From: Hyphomicrobiales bacterium
GTDB lineage: Bacteria; Pseudomonadota; Alphaproteobacteria; Rhizobiales; Rhizobiaceae
Length of the DNA stretch: 64,000 nucleotides
Assembly: GCA_900466945.1 (NCBI GenBank)
Contig: UBNV01000006.1
Coordinates: 1-64,000, forward strand
Direction: 5' to 3'
The position numbers and the translations under genes were made by a program. The notes beneath the pieces were generated by a model. It was not told where the DNA came from and did not search any database. It worked only from the letters and a program-made list of their open reading frames with translations. Positions 18,081-26,170 of the stretch are shown here, one piece after another. Within the stretch, counting starts at the first letter, position 1, and every line of letters begins with the position of its first letter.

Positions 18081-18494
18081 TCAATGCTCCTGCTCGCATA
18101 ACCCGTGATCGGACAACGCCCGGATCACATAACAATCCCCTACCGTATGGCATTCGCCATGCGAGACGATCCGGGCGAGCTCCGCTTCCAGCTTCTTCAG
18201 CCGCGCGATCTTCTCCCTGACATCGTCGAGCTGCTCTCGCGCGATGTGATCCGCCCGCTCGCAGGGCTCCTCAGGATGTCGGCTTAGTGTCAGCAACTCC
18301 CGGATCGCATCAATCGGAAAGCCGAGATCGCGTGCATGGCGGATGAAGGTCAGCCGGTCGAGCTCCCTCTTTTCGTAGCGCCGCTGATTGCCTTCAGTTC
18401 TATCCGGCGCCGAAATCAGGCCCATCTGCTCGTAATAGCGGATGGTCGGCACCTTCACGCCGGCTCGCTTGGAAAGATCGCCGATTGAATACAT
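18081..18494 (-). CDS. MerR-family metal-responsive regulator
   Basis: A 137-residue MerR protein. The N-terminal winged helix begins MYSIGDLSKRAGVKVPTIRY, has YEQMGLI and RRYEKRELDRLTFIRHARDLG, and is followed by a long dimerisation helix. The C-terminal metal loop has cysteines in GECHTVGDCYV, and a conserved cysteine lies at PEEPCERAD, as in Zn/Cd/Pb-sensing members. It is divergent from a CDF transporter, and the intervening promoter has the long 19-bp spacer used by MerR activators. It should activate the exporter when metal is bound. Confidence 0.9.
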   Translation of the reverse strand: MYSIGDLSKRAGVKVPTIRYYEQMGLISAPDRTEGNQRRYEKRELDRLTFIRHARDLGFPIDAIRELLTLSRHPEEPCERADHIAREQLDDVREKIARLKKLEAELARIVSHGECHTVGDCYVIRALSDHGLCEQEH

Positions 18495-18506
18495 GAAAAA
18501 AACCTC

Positions 18507-18537
18507 TTGAACCTCTAGTCACTAGAGATCCTAAGGT
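18507..18537 (+). promoter_or_regulatory. MerR-type promoter and operator of the CDF gene
   Basis: -35 TTGAAC (18507-18512) and -10 TAAGGT (18532-18537) are separated by 19 bp. The spacer contains the dyad CTCTAG-TCA-CTAGAG (18513-18527), extending imperfectly to nine-base arms. Overlong spacers with a central dyad are the hallmark of MerR-activated promoters. Confidence 0.8.
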
Positions 18538-18575
18538 CGATGCGTGACCACATCAAGACCTGAAGGAAAACTGAA

Positions 18576-19301
18576 ATGAGTGCTGCCTGCGGCCATGACC
18601 ACGCCCCTTTCGACGGTATGTCCGACATCTATAAACGCCGGCTCTGGATGGTGATCGCCATCAATGCCGCCATGTTCGCCGTCGAAATGACAGCGGGCCA
18701 GCTGGCGCGCTCCCAGGCACTTCAGGCCGATGCGCTGGATTTCTTCGCCGATGCCGTGACCTACGGCATTTCGCTCGCCGTCATCGGTGCCTCGCTAAAA
18801 ACCCGCAGCATCGCCGCCGCGGGCAAGGGCGTCAGCCTCTTCCTGATGGGGCTCTGGGTCTTCGGCTCTACCGTCTGGCGGGTCTTCTACGGCGGCGTGC
18901 CCGAAGCGCCGGTCATGGGTGTCATCGGCTTCCTGGCACTCGCCGCGAATGTTGCAAGCGTGCTCTTGCTGATGTCCTACAAGGACGGCGATGCGAACGT
19001 GCGATCCGTCTGGCTCTGCTCGCGCAATGATGCGATCGGCAATGTCATCGTCATGATTGCCGCCGTCGGTGTCTGGGGCACAGCCACTGCCTGGCCCGAT
19101 CTGATCGTCGCCGGCATCATGGCGGGTCTGTTCCTCAGTTCCTCCGTCCAGATCCTCTCCCAGAGCCTTGCCGAATGGCGCGCCGGCCAGCCCGTCACTC
19201 TGCCCTCGTCCTGCTGCGGTGCCGGCGAAACCAGTCATGGACATGGTCACGAGGGTCACGCCCACGCTGACGATGAGGCTTCAGAGCACAGGCATGCCTG
19301 A
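18576..19301 (+). CDS. Cation diffusion facilitator-type metal exporter
   Basis: A 241-residue inner-membrane protein with about five to six membrane segments. Segment 2 has the acidic cluster ALQADALDFFADAV, and a later segment has RNDAIGNV in place of the usual HxxxD. The N-terminus has CGHDHAPF and the C-terminus a histidine-rich tail (HGHGHEGHAHADD...HRHA), both likely metal-binding. The cytoplasmic C-terminal CDF domain is missing, so the protein is shorter than the roughly 300 residues of full members. Metal specificity (Zn, Cd, Co or Pb) is open. It is controlled by the divergent MerR protein. Confidence 0.85.
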   Translation: MSAACGHDHAPFDGMSDIYKRRLWMVIAINAAMFAVEMTAGQLARSQALQADALDFFADAVTYGISLAVIGASLKTRSIAAAGKGVSLFLMGLWVFGSTVWRVFYGGVPEAPVMGVIGFLALAANVASVLLLMSYKDGDANVRSVWLCSRNDAIGNVIVMIAAVGVWGTATAWPDLIVAGIMAGLFLSSSVQILSQSLAEWRAGQPVTLPSSCCGAGETSHGHGHEGHAHADDEASEHRHA

Positions 19302-19320
19302 AAACTGAAGGCTGAACGCA

Positions 19321-19357
19321 AGAAGGCCGGCCTGGCATCATGCCGGCCGGCCTTCTT
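19321..19357. terminator. Terminator between the CDF gene and a convergent gene
   Basis: Strong inverted repeat AGAAGGCCGGC / GCCGGCCTTCT enclosing a second small stem GGCA-TCA-TGCC. It has A-rich and T-rich borders on both sides and so may work in both directions. Confidence 0.7.
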
Positions 19358-19372
19358 GACCGCATCGTCTAA

Positions 19373-19690
19373 TCAGAATTCCTGATAGGCCGAAGGGGGT
19401 ATTTCGTATTCCCGGTAAGCCGCCTCGACCGCCTGGATGCGCGAAGTTTCCTCGAGCCGGCTGCGGTTTTGGTTCGCGCCGATCTCGACCGCCGCCTTGC
19501 GCGATCCTTCCACGGTCCACAGTGCAGAGGCGAGCTGGTTCGACAGGAGGGTGCTGGAGAAAGTGCTGGCACCGCTCGCGCGGGGCGCGCTGGTATTGGA
19601 CGTTTCGGGGGCGACGTCCTCCGCGCCGGCCGTGTTCGGCACGTATCGGCTTTGGTAGGAGTAGCCGCTTAGGCCGCTTTCGATCCTCAT
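19373..19690 (-). CDS. Hypothetical protein
   Basis: A 105-residue soluble protein, serine- and alanine-rich in its first half and helical and charged in its second half, ending EYEIPPSAYQEF. GAGGTG lies seven bases before the ATG at 19690, so I prefer that start over the GTG at 19699. There is no signal peptide, membrane segment or known domain. It is convergent with the CDF gene. Confidence 0.55.
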   Translation of the reverse strand: MRIESGLSGYSYQSRYVPNTAGAEDVAPETSNTSAPRASGASTFSSTLLSNQLASALWTVEGSRKAAVEIGANQNRSRLEETSRIQAVEAAYREYEIPPSAYQEF

Positions 19691-19911
19691 GGCGGACACC
19701 TCGGTTAAAGAATTAACCTTTTGTTAACCTTTCAACCTTGCGCGAAGCTTGCGTCCCGCATTGCGTCATGACGATTGGCCCTTGCGAAACGGCGCGAGTG
19801 AAAGTACGCGCGCCGAATCATGATCTTCAGGCATCACTGTTTCAGGCATCGTCGAAGCAATGCCCAAAACACACCCGTTATTGCTTGGAGAATGTGATCG
19901 GCGTCACCGCC

Positions 19912-22020
19912 TCACATCTTCCCCGCCACCTTGATCGCATAGGCATATTCAAACGCGATTTCCTCCAGGCGCTGGAAACGGCCCGACTTGCCGCCATGGC
20001 CGGCGGCCATGTTGGTCTTTAAGAGGAACGGCCCGGCATCGGGAGCGGTGGCGCGCAGCCGCGCGATCCACTTGGTGGGCTCCCAATAGGTGACGCGCGG
20101 GTCGGTAAGGCCGGACAGTGCGATGATCGGCGGATAGGCCTTGGCCTCGACGTTGTCGTAAGGGCTATAGGCCGCGATCCAGCGATATTCCTCTTCCGAC
20201 TCGATCGGGTTGCCCCATTCCGGCCATTCCGGCGGGGTGAGCGGCAGCGTGTCGTCGAGCATCGTGTTCAAGACATCAACGAAGGGCACAGCGGCGATGA
20301 TGCCGGCGAATTTTTCCGGTGCCATATTGGCGACGGCGCCCATCAGCATGCCGCCGGCCGATCCGCCTTCGGCGATGATCCGGTCGTATGCGGTGAAGCC
20401 CTCCTTCACCAGATGGTCGGCTGCCGAGATGAAGTCCTTGAAGGTGTTGACCTTCTTCTCCATCTTGCCGTCTTCGTACCAGGAAAAGCCCTTGTCCTTG
20501 CCGCCGCGGATATGGGCGATGGCATAGACGAAGCCCCGGTCCACCAGGGAGAGGCAATTGGTGTTGAAGCCAGCGGGAATGGTGATGCCATATGCGCCAT
20601 AGCCATAGAGCAGGCAGGGCGCGGAGCCGTCGAGCTTGGTGTCTTTCCGATAGAGCAGGGTGACCGGCACCTTCTCGCCGTCATGCGCCTCGGCAAACAC
20701 CCGGCGGGTGACGTAGTCCTCCGGCTTGTGACCGGATGGCACTTCCTGGGTTTTCAAAAGCGTGCGCTCGCGCGTCGCCATATTGTAGTCGAAGAGCTGG
20801 GAAGGCGTCGTCATCGAGGAATAGGAGAAGCGAATAACATCGGTCTCGTATTCGGCAGCGCCCTGCAAGCCCAGCGAATAGGCTTCTTCGGCAAAGGCGA
20901 TCGAGTGCTCTTCGCCTGACTTCCGGTCGCGGATCATGATGACCGGCAGACCTTCGCGGCGCTCCAGCCAGACCAGATGGCGGGCAAACGCCATGTGGTT
21001 GAGGATCAGCCGACCCGGTTCGTGCGGCACGACCTCTTTCCAGTTCTCCCTGCCAGGAGCCGTTACCGGCGCCTCGACGATCTTGAAGTCCTTGGCATCG
21101 TCGGCATTGGTCAGGATGTAGAAGACGTCGCCGCCTTCTGTCATCGAATATTCGACGCCTTCCTCGCGCTCGGCGACCAGAATAGGCTCAGCGGTGAGAT
21201 CCTTGGTCGAAAGCAGACGATATTCCGAGGTCTCGTGATCATGGATGTCGATGAAGATGAAATCGTCCAGCAGCGAGCCGCCGACGCCCATGAAGAAGCC
21301 CGGATCCTTCTCCTCGTAAACGAGGCGATCTGAGGATTGCGGCTGGCCCACGATATGGTGGAAGACCTTGGAAGGACGGTGGTTCTCGTCCTGCAGCGTA
21401 TAAAAGAAGCTCTTGCCATCAGGCGCCCAGACGCCACCGCCTGCAGTATTCTCCAGAACGTCGTCCAGATCCTGCTTGGTGGCGAGGTCGCGGATGCGCA
21501 GCGTGTAATATTCCGAGCCCTTGTCGTCATAGCCCCAGATGCCGAAGGCATGGTCGGTCGTGTGATCGATGCCCGACAGGCGGAAATAGTCCTTGCCAAC
21601 AGCCTCCTTGTCGCCATCGAGCAGCAGGTCGCGCAGACCCTCGTTCTTCGGGTCGCCGTCGCGCGGGATGCGGAAGTAGCGCGGCTGCTCGCCGCCGGTG
21701 ACGAAGGCCGAACCATAGGCGAAGGGGCCATCCTTCATCGGGATCGACGAGTCGTCTTCCTTTATGCGGCCCTTCATTTCGGCAAAGAGCACCTTCTGCA
21801 GCTCTTTGGTGTCCGACATCGCCGCTTCCATATAGCCGTTCTCGGCTTCCAGGTATGAGCGGATTTCCGGGTCGAGGATCGAGGTGTCCTTGAACATCTG
21901 CTGCCAGTTGTCGGCGCGCATCCAAGCATAATCATCCGTCCGGGTGATCCCGTGGCGGGTGTCGGAGGCGGGCTTCTTGGCGACGGCGGGCGGGGAGGGC
22001 AGGTTCTTGAAGACGGACAA
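19912..22020 (-). CDS. ptrB: Oligopeptidase B / protease II (S9A serine peptidase)
   Basis: A 702-residue prolyl-oligopeptidase-family enzyme cleaving short peptides after basic residues, probably in the cytosol. The N-terminal half is a seven-bladed beta-propeller. The C-terminal hydrolase domain has LLYGYGAYGI, the nucleophile in IIAEGGSAGGMLMGA, the acid in ALSGLTDPRVTYWEP and the base in NMAAGHGGKSGR. Family N-termini begin MSVFKNLPSPP, which matches a TTG codon at 22020 with GGAAGG seven bases upstream; the in-frame ATG at 22047 would add nine residues. It is transcribed after the aminotransferase gene on the same strand. Confidence 0.92.
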   Translation of the reverse strand: MSVFKNLPSPPAVAKKPASDTRHGITRTDDYAWMRADNWQQMFKDTSILDPEIRSYLEAENGYMEAAMSDTKELQKVLFAEMKGRIKEDDSSIPMKDGPFAYGSAFVTGGEQPRYFRIPRDGDPKNEGLRDLLLDGDKEAVGKDYFRLSGIDHTTDHAFGIWGYDDKGSEYYTLRIRDLATKQDLDDVLENTAGGGVWAPDGKSFFYTLQDENHRPSKVFHHIVGQPQSSDRLVYEEKDPGFFMGVGGSLLDDFIFIDIHDHETSEYRLLSTKDLTAEPILVAEREEGVEYSMTEGGDVFYILTNADDAKDFKIVEAPVTAPGRENWKEVVPHEPGRLILNHMAFARHLVWLERREGLPVIMIRDRKSGEEHSIAFAEEAYSLGLQGAAEYETDVIRFSYSSMTTPSQLFDYNMATRERTLLKTQEVPSGHKPEDYVTRRVFAEAHDGEKVPVTLLYRKDTKLDGSAPCLLYGYGAYGITIPAGFNTNCLSLVDRGFVYAIAHIRGGKDKGFSWYEDGKMEKKVNTFKDFISAADHLVKEGFTAYDRIIAEGGSAGGMLMGAVANMAPEKFAGIIAAVPFVDVLNTMLDDTLPLTPPEWPEWGNPIESEEEYRWIAAYSPYDNVEAKAYPPIIALSGLTDPRVTYWEPTKWIARLRATAPDAGPFLLKTNMAAGHGGKSGRFQRLEEIAFEYAYAIKVAGKM

Positions 22021-22121
22021 GGGAAATCCTTCCGGGAATGGGAACATTCAGCTCATCGAGAGATAGAGAGGCGAGGGGCCGCGATCAAGCGGCCCACAAG
22101 GAGGGAGGCGGTGCGTGCCGC

Positions 22122-23009
22122 TCAGCCGTCCGTGCCGGCCGTCGACTTTGCCCAGTCCATATAGAGCTCCAGCGCCTTGCGGGTGACAGGCCCTTCCTGG
22201 AACTGCGCGTCGTCTAGGCGCGTCACCGGCACGACCTTGGAATAATTGCCGGTCTGGAAGATTTCGTCGGCATTCATGAAGTCTTCGACCGAAAGGGTTG
22301 CCTCGCGCACCTCGAAGCCCGCCTCGCGCAGCAGCCCCATGATGCGGGCGCGGGTGATGCCGGCAAGGAAGGTGCGGTTGGCAGCGGGCGTATAGACGAC
22401 GCCGTCCTTGACCATGAAGACGTTGGAGGATGCCGTCTCCACCACATTGCCGTTCATGTCGCGCACCAGCGCATTGTCGAATCCGCGCTTGCGCGCGTCG
22501 ATGATCATGCGGCCGGAATTCGGATAGAGGCTGCCTGTCTTGGCATCGGTCATCGCACACTCCGGCGTTGGGCGGCGGAAGGGTGATAGCGTCAGCGAGG
22601 AAGGCTTTGCGGTATGCATCGGCGCTTCGAACAGGCAGAGCGCAAACCGGGTCGAGTCCGGATCGGCCGCAACCACCGAACCCATCTGGCCATGTTCGGC
22701 CCAATACATCGGCTTGATATAGATTGCCGTCTTGCCGTCGAACTTCGCGATGCCCTCCCAGGCGAGGCGCTCGATCTCTTCCGCCGCCATGACCGCCTTC
22801 ATGCCCATGTTCTCGGCCGAGCGGTTGACGCGCTGGCAATGCAGGTCGAGATCGGGCGCGATGCCGTCGAACCAGCGCGCCCCGTCAAACACCGTCGATC
22901 CCAGCCACATGGCATGCGACGCAGGGCCGATCAGCGGCGGATTGCCGGTAAACCAGTCTCCATCGACATAGGTGAAGGTGGGGGTGCGGGCGGATGTATC
23001 AACGGCCAT
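22122..23009 (-). CDS. Branched-chain-type class IV aminotransferase
   Basis: A 295-residue fold-type IV PLP aminotransferase. The catalytic lysine is in CAMTDAKTGSLYPNSG near residue 160; the phosphate-binding part is in TASSNVFMVKDGVVYTP and FLAGITRARIMG. This is the alphaproteobacterial variant annotated as branched-chain amino acid aminotransferase, slightly shorter than E. coli IlvE. It would interconvert Leu, Ile and Val with their 2-oxo acids. A D-amino acid or aminodeoxychorismate-lyase-like function cannot be excluded from sequence alone. The start is at the family-typical MAVDTS. Confidence 0.88.
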   Translation of the reverse strand: MAVDTSARTPTFTYVDGDWFTGNPPLIGPASHAMWLGSTVFDGARWFDGIAPDLDLHCQRVNRSAENMGMKAVMAAEEIERLAWEGIAKFDGKTAIYIKPMYWAEHGQMGSVVAADPDSTRFALCLFEAPMHTAKPSSLTLSPFRRPTPECAMTDAKTGSLYPNSGRMIIDARKRGFDNALVRDMNGNVVETASSNVFMVKDGVVYTPAANRTFLAGITRARIMGLLREAGFEVREATLSVEDFMNADEIFQTGNYSKVVPVTRLDDAQFQEGPVTRKALELYMDWAKSTAGTDG

Positions 23010-23298
23010 GAAGGTCTCCTTTTGTAATCGCCCTGCAGGAAAGGCGCAGCCGGCGACAAGGTCAAGACGAAAGAAACAAATCCGGGACGCTGATCGCCAA
23101 TACGCACGTAAAGTACAGATTCCGTCGTGGATTCAGAAGCTTGAGTTATGGACTGATCAACGAAGCTGATGCACGAGCGAGACTCGGAGTTGGCAGATCG
23201 GACGTGGTTAAAGATCCCGTAACAGATTCCTGAAATATTGAACGAAGTTGAGATCGCGATCTGCGGGTCATGTGTTCTGCGTTTTCTTGGGGGTCATC

Positions 23299-24096
23299 AT
23301 GAACAAGGTGCGTCTCGTCGCCCTTCTTGCCGCGTCGACTGTGGTTATATCTTCGCCAGTCCACGCTGAAGGTTTCTTCTCCGGCAACTGGTATGTGACG
23401 CTCGGTGGCGCAGGCATTTCGGCCCCGAGCTTCGAAGGCGCCAAGGACAACAAGTTCTTCTTCTCGCCGATCATCTCGGTCGGTCGTGGCGGCACCCCGC
23501 GCTTTTCCTCGCGCAACGACAATCCGAGCTTCGCGATCTACGACACGGACGTGCTGCGCGCCGGTATCGTCGGCAAGTTCGTGCGCGGCCGTGACGCGGG
23601 TGACGATGACGCCCTGATCGGCCTTTCCGAAGTCGACTGGGGCGGCGAGCTCGGTGGTTTCGCCGATGTCTATGTCACCGACTGGATACGCGCCCGCGCC
23701 GAACTGCGCCAGGGCATTCGCGCCCATGACGGTCTCGTCGCCGATATCGCTGTCGATGCCTTCACCGATATCGCCCCCAATCTGCGCGTCTCTGCCGGCC
23801 CGCGCATGACCTTTGCCACCAGCGGCTATACGGACGCGTATTACGGCGTGAACGCTGTGGAATCCGCTGCCTCCGGCCTCAGCCAGTATGATCCCGATGG
23901 CGGCATCACCTCTTATGGTGCCGGCGGAGCGATCACTTGGGATGCCACAGACAAGATCTCGATGAGCGCGTTCACCGAATACAAGCGGCTCGCCGGCCCC
24001 GTCGCCGATTCGAGCCTCGTCGAAGACCGAGGATCCAAGAACCAGCTTATGTTCGGCGTCTCCGCCAGCTACAAGTTCGGCGTCAGCTTCGACTGA
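23299..24096 (+). CDS. MipA/OmpV-family outer membrane protein
   Basis: A 265-residue outer-membrane beta-barrel. A 23-residue signal peptide (ends SSPVHA) is followed by WYVTLGGAGISAPSFEGAKD, alternating amphipathic strands, and a C-terminal strand ending YKFGVSFD. The MipA/OmpV family includes a murein-lytic scaffold protein and putative porins, so the role is uncertain. The ATG at 23299 begins the signal peptide; the ORF extension to 23248 is not needed. It is followed 79 bp later by ubiA. Confidence 0.87.
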   Translation: MNKVRLVALLAASTVVISSPVHAEGFFSGNWYVTLGGAGISAPSFEGAKDNKFFFSPIISVGRGGTPRFSSRNDNPSFAIYDTDVLRAGIVGKFVRGRDAGDDDALIGLSEVDWGGELGGFADVYVTDWIRARAELRQGIRAHDGLVADIAVDAFTDIAPNLRVSAGPRMTFATSGYTDAYYGVNAVESAASGLSQYDPDGGITSYGAGGAITWDATDKISMSAFTEYKRLAGPVADSSLVEDRGSKNQLMFGVSASYKFGVSFD

Positions 24097-24175
24097 CGAA
24101 AAGCCGCAGCCGATTTTCAGGATGCGAAGGCGCGGGCGGTTTTCATGGAACCGCCCATGCTCTATCAACAGGAAC

Positions 24176-25129
24176 ATGAGCACCGCCGATCCTGATATCG
24201 ATCGCGTCATCGACGCGCCCTCCGACAACTTCGTCTATCGCATCCTGCCGCGATGGCTGTGGCCGCATGCCCAGCTCGCCCGCTGGGATCGACCCATCGG
24301 CTGGCAGCTCCTGATGTGGCCTTGTTTCTGGTCCTCCGCACTGGCCGCGAATGCACTGGCGGCGGAAGGCCAGCTGAATGCCTTCCTTTTTGTCTTCCAT
24401 CTCGTGCTCTTCTTCATCGGATCGGTCGCCATGCGCGGCGCCGGCTGCACCTATAACGACCTCATCGACCACGACATCGACAACATGGTCGCCCGCACGC
24501 GCTCTCGCCCTCTGCCGTCGGGCCGCATCTCGCGCCGCAACGCCAAGATCTTTATGGTCGTGCAGTCGCTGGTCGGCCTTGCGGTGCTGCTCTGCTTCAA
24601 CGGCTTCTCGATCCTCCTTGGCATTCTGTCGCTCGCAGTCGTTGCGATCTATCCCTTCGCCAAGCGGTTCACTGACTGGCCGCAATTCTTCCTCGGGCTC
24701 GCTTTTTCCTGGGGCGGCCTTATGGGCTGGGCAGGCCTGCACGGCAATCTATCCCTTGCAGCAATTCTGCTCTATGTCGGTGCTGTCGCCTGGACGATCG
24801 GCTACGACACCATCTATGCCCATCAGGACCGGGAAGACGACGCGCTCGTCGGCGTCCGCTCCACCGCCCGGCTCTTCGACCGCGACACCAAGATCTGGCT
24901 GACCGGCCTCTACGGCCTCACACTCGTCCTGCTATTGTCCGCTTTTCTGGTAGCCGGTACGGCTTTCCCGGCCATCATCGGCCTGCTCGTAGCAGCCGGC
25001 CTGTTCGCCTGGCAGATCAAGGTGCTCGACATCGATGACGGTGCCCAGTGTCTCGCGCTGTTCAAGTCGAATAATCGTGTCGGTCTGATTATCTTTGTCG
25101 GCCTCGCGCTGGCTATTCCCTTCTCCTGA
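24176..25129 (+). CDS. ubiA: 4-hydroxybenzoate polyprenyltransferase
   Basis: Attaches the polyprenyl chain to 4-hydroxybenzoate in ubiquinone synthesis, in the inner membrane. The 317-residue protein has about eight to nine hydrophobic segments and both aspartate-rich motifs: NDLIDHDIDNMVARTRSRPL near residues 100-120 and YAHQDREDDALVG near residue 220. Length is usual. I chose the ATG at 24176 (MSTADPDID) over the longer frame. A bidirectional terminator separates it from the convergent DUF6101 gene. Confidence 0.95.
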   Translation: MSTADPDIDRVIDAPSDNFVYRILPRWLWPHAQLARWDRPIGWQLLMWPCFWSSALAANALAAEGQLNAFLFVFHLVLFFIGSVAMRGAGCTYNDLIDHDIDNMVARTRSRPLPSGRISRRNAKIFMVVQSLVGLAVLLCFNGFSILLGILSLAVVAIYPFAKRFTDWPQFFLGLAFSWGGLMGWAGLHGNLSLAAILLYVGAVAWTIGYDTIYAHQDREDDALVGVRSTARLFDRDTKIWLTGLYGLTLVLLLSAFLVAGTAFPAIIGLLVAAGLFAWQIKVLDIDDGAQCLALFKSNNRVGLIIFVGLALAIPFS

Positions 25130-25210
25130 AGCCCCTTCGCCCGGCTCTGAGGCCGACTGAAATCCTGCGCCGTTTCGAAACGATTGCGCCGCACGGTTCG
25201 GTAAAAGAAG

Positions 25211-25236
25211 AGGCCCGGAAGTCGCCTTCCGGGCCT
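25211..25236. terminator. Bidirectional terminator between ubiA and DUF6101 gene
   Basis: Perfect 11-bp stem AGGCCCGGAAG / CTTCCGGGCCT with loop TCGC. The minus-strand exit is T-rich (CTTCTTTTAC); the plus-strand exit is TGTCTC. Confidence 0.75.
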
Positions 25237-25262
25237 TGTCTCTGTCCAGTCTTGGGACGAAA

Positions 25263-25835
25263 TCAGTTGCGGGCGATGATTTCCTTTCCGGAAATCTTCA
25301 TGGTTACACCCAGCTTGCCGGTGGTGCGGCGCACGAGGAATCGCGGGCGGCGCTCGGCGAAATAGGAATGGCGGCGACGCGGCTGCGTCTCCTTGGTGCG
25401 CACTTCGCCGAGATGGTCCTCGAGCGGGCGGGCAACGCCATCGGCTTCGACCATGAGCATGGGAATGCGGAAGGCATCCGCCCAACCGCGCCAGTCGGCC
25501 GCGATGTCGCAGAGATCATGGGCGACAAGCAGTGGGATGCACAGATCCGGGTCGTCGTGATGCAGTTCCAGCGTCACCGTGACTTCGCCATTGCCATGGT
25601 CGATGGCGCGAGCGGCAACGCCCTTGAAGGCGCGGGCCGGAAGGGCGAAGGAGAGCGGAAGTCCGCTGCCGGGGAGGATCTTGCGCAGGACCGCGCCGCG
25701 TTCGTCGATGGTGATCGTGACGTCACCAAGGGCGCCGCGCAGAGCATAGGTCACCTGCTGGGGGAACCGCGAGGGATCCAGACGCAGAGTGGCGCCGGCC
25801 CATGCTGGCTTCAAAACCGTGTTCGTCATCTTCAT
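25263..25835 (-). CDS. DUF6101-like protein
   Basis: A 190-residue soluble protein known to me only as a conserved alphaproteobacterial family (I recall DUF6101). It has a beta-rich N-terminal half (GATLRLDPSRFPQQVTY), a central HDDPDLCIPLLVAHDLCDIAA and a basic segment RRRHSYFAERRPRFLVRR near the C-terminus, which might bind nucleic acid or lipid. AAGGG precedes the first ATG. No function can be assigned. Confidence 0.75.
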   Translation of the reverse strand: MKMTNTVLKPAWAGATLRLDPSRFPQQVTYALRGALGDVTITIDERGAVLRKILPGSGLPLSFALPARAFKGVAARAIDHGNGEVTVTLELHHDDPDLCIPLLVAHDLCDIAADWRGWADAFRIPMLMVEADGVARPLEDHLGEVRTKETQPRRRHSYFAERRPRFLVRRTTGKLGVTMKISGKEIIARN

Positions 25836-26170
25836 GCTACCCTTGTTTTACCCGAGAGCGCGTCATGTGCTCGTCTGTTGGGACTTTTCGTCCTCTGTGG
25901 GTTGGAACATAGCCAGCCGCTGTTCGAGACAGCTTAAAAATCGCGGTAAAAAAAACCTTGCGGCGTCAAATGGTTAGTTTTGTCGTACCAGCTAGGGTTT
26001 CAAAATGGTGAAGCTTTGGCCGGTCCTGTTTCAGGACGGAACGATCATGCCATGGCTCAGGGTGATCCTGCGGAAACACCCGTCGGTCGACCCTTTGCTT
26101 CTTCACGATTTCATAAAGCTTGAGGCAAGGATTTTGCGCCATAGTGTGATTCGCGCGCCTTCCGTACTGC
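25836..26170. other. Intergenic region without a supported gene
   Basis: A 335-bp stretch between divergent genes. It is locally AT-richer (A-run at 25949-25955) and probably holds both promoters. The short ORFs here (25789-25977 and 26005-26241 on plus) lack ribosome sites and protein-like composition. Confidence 0.6.
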
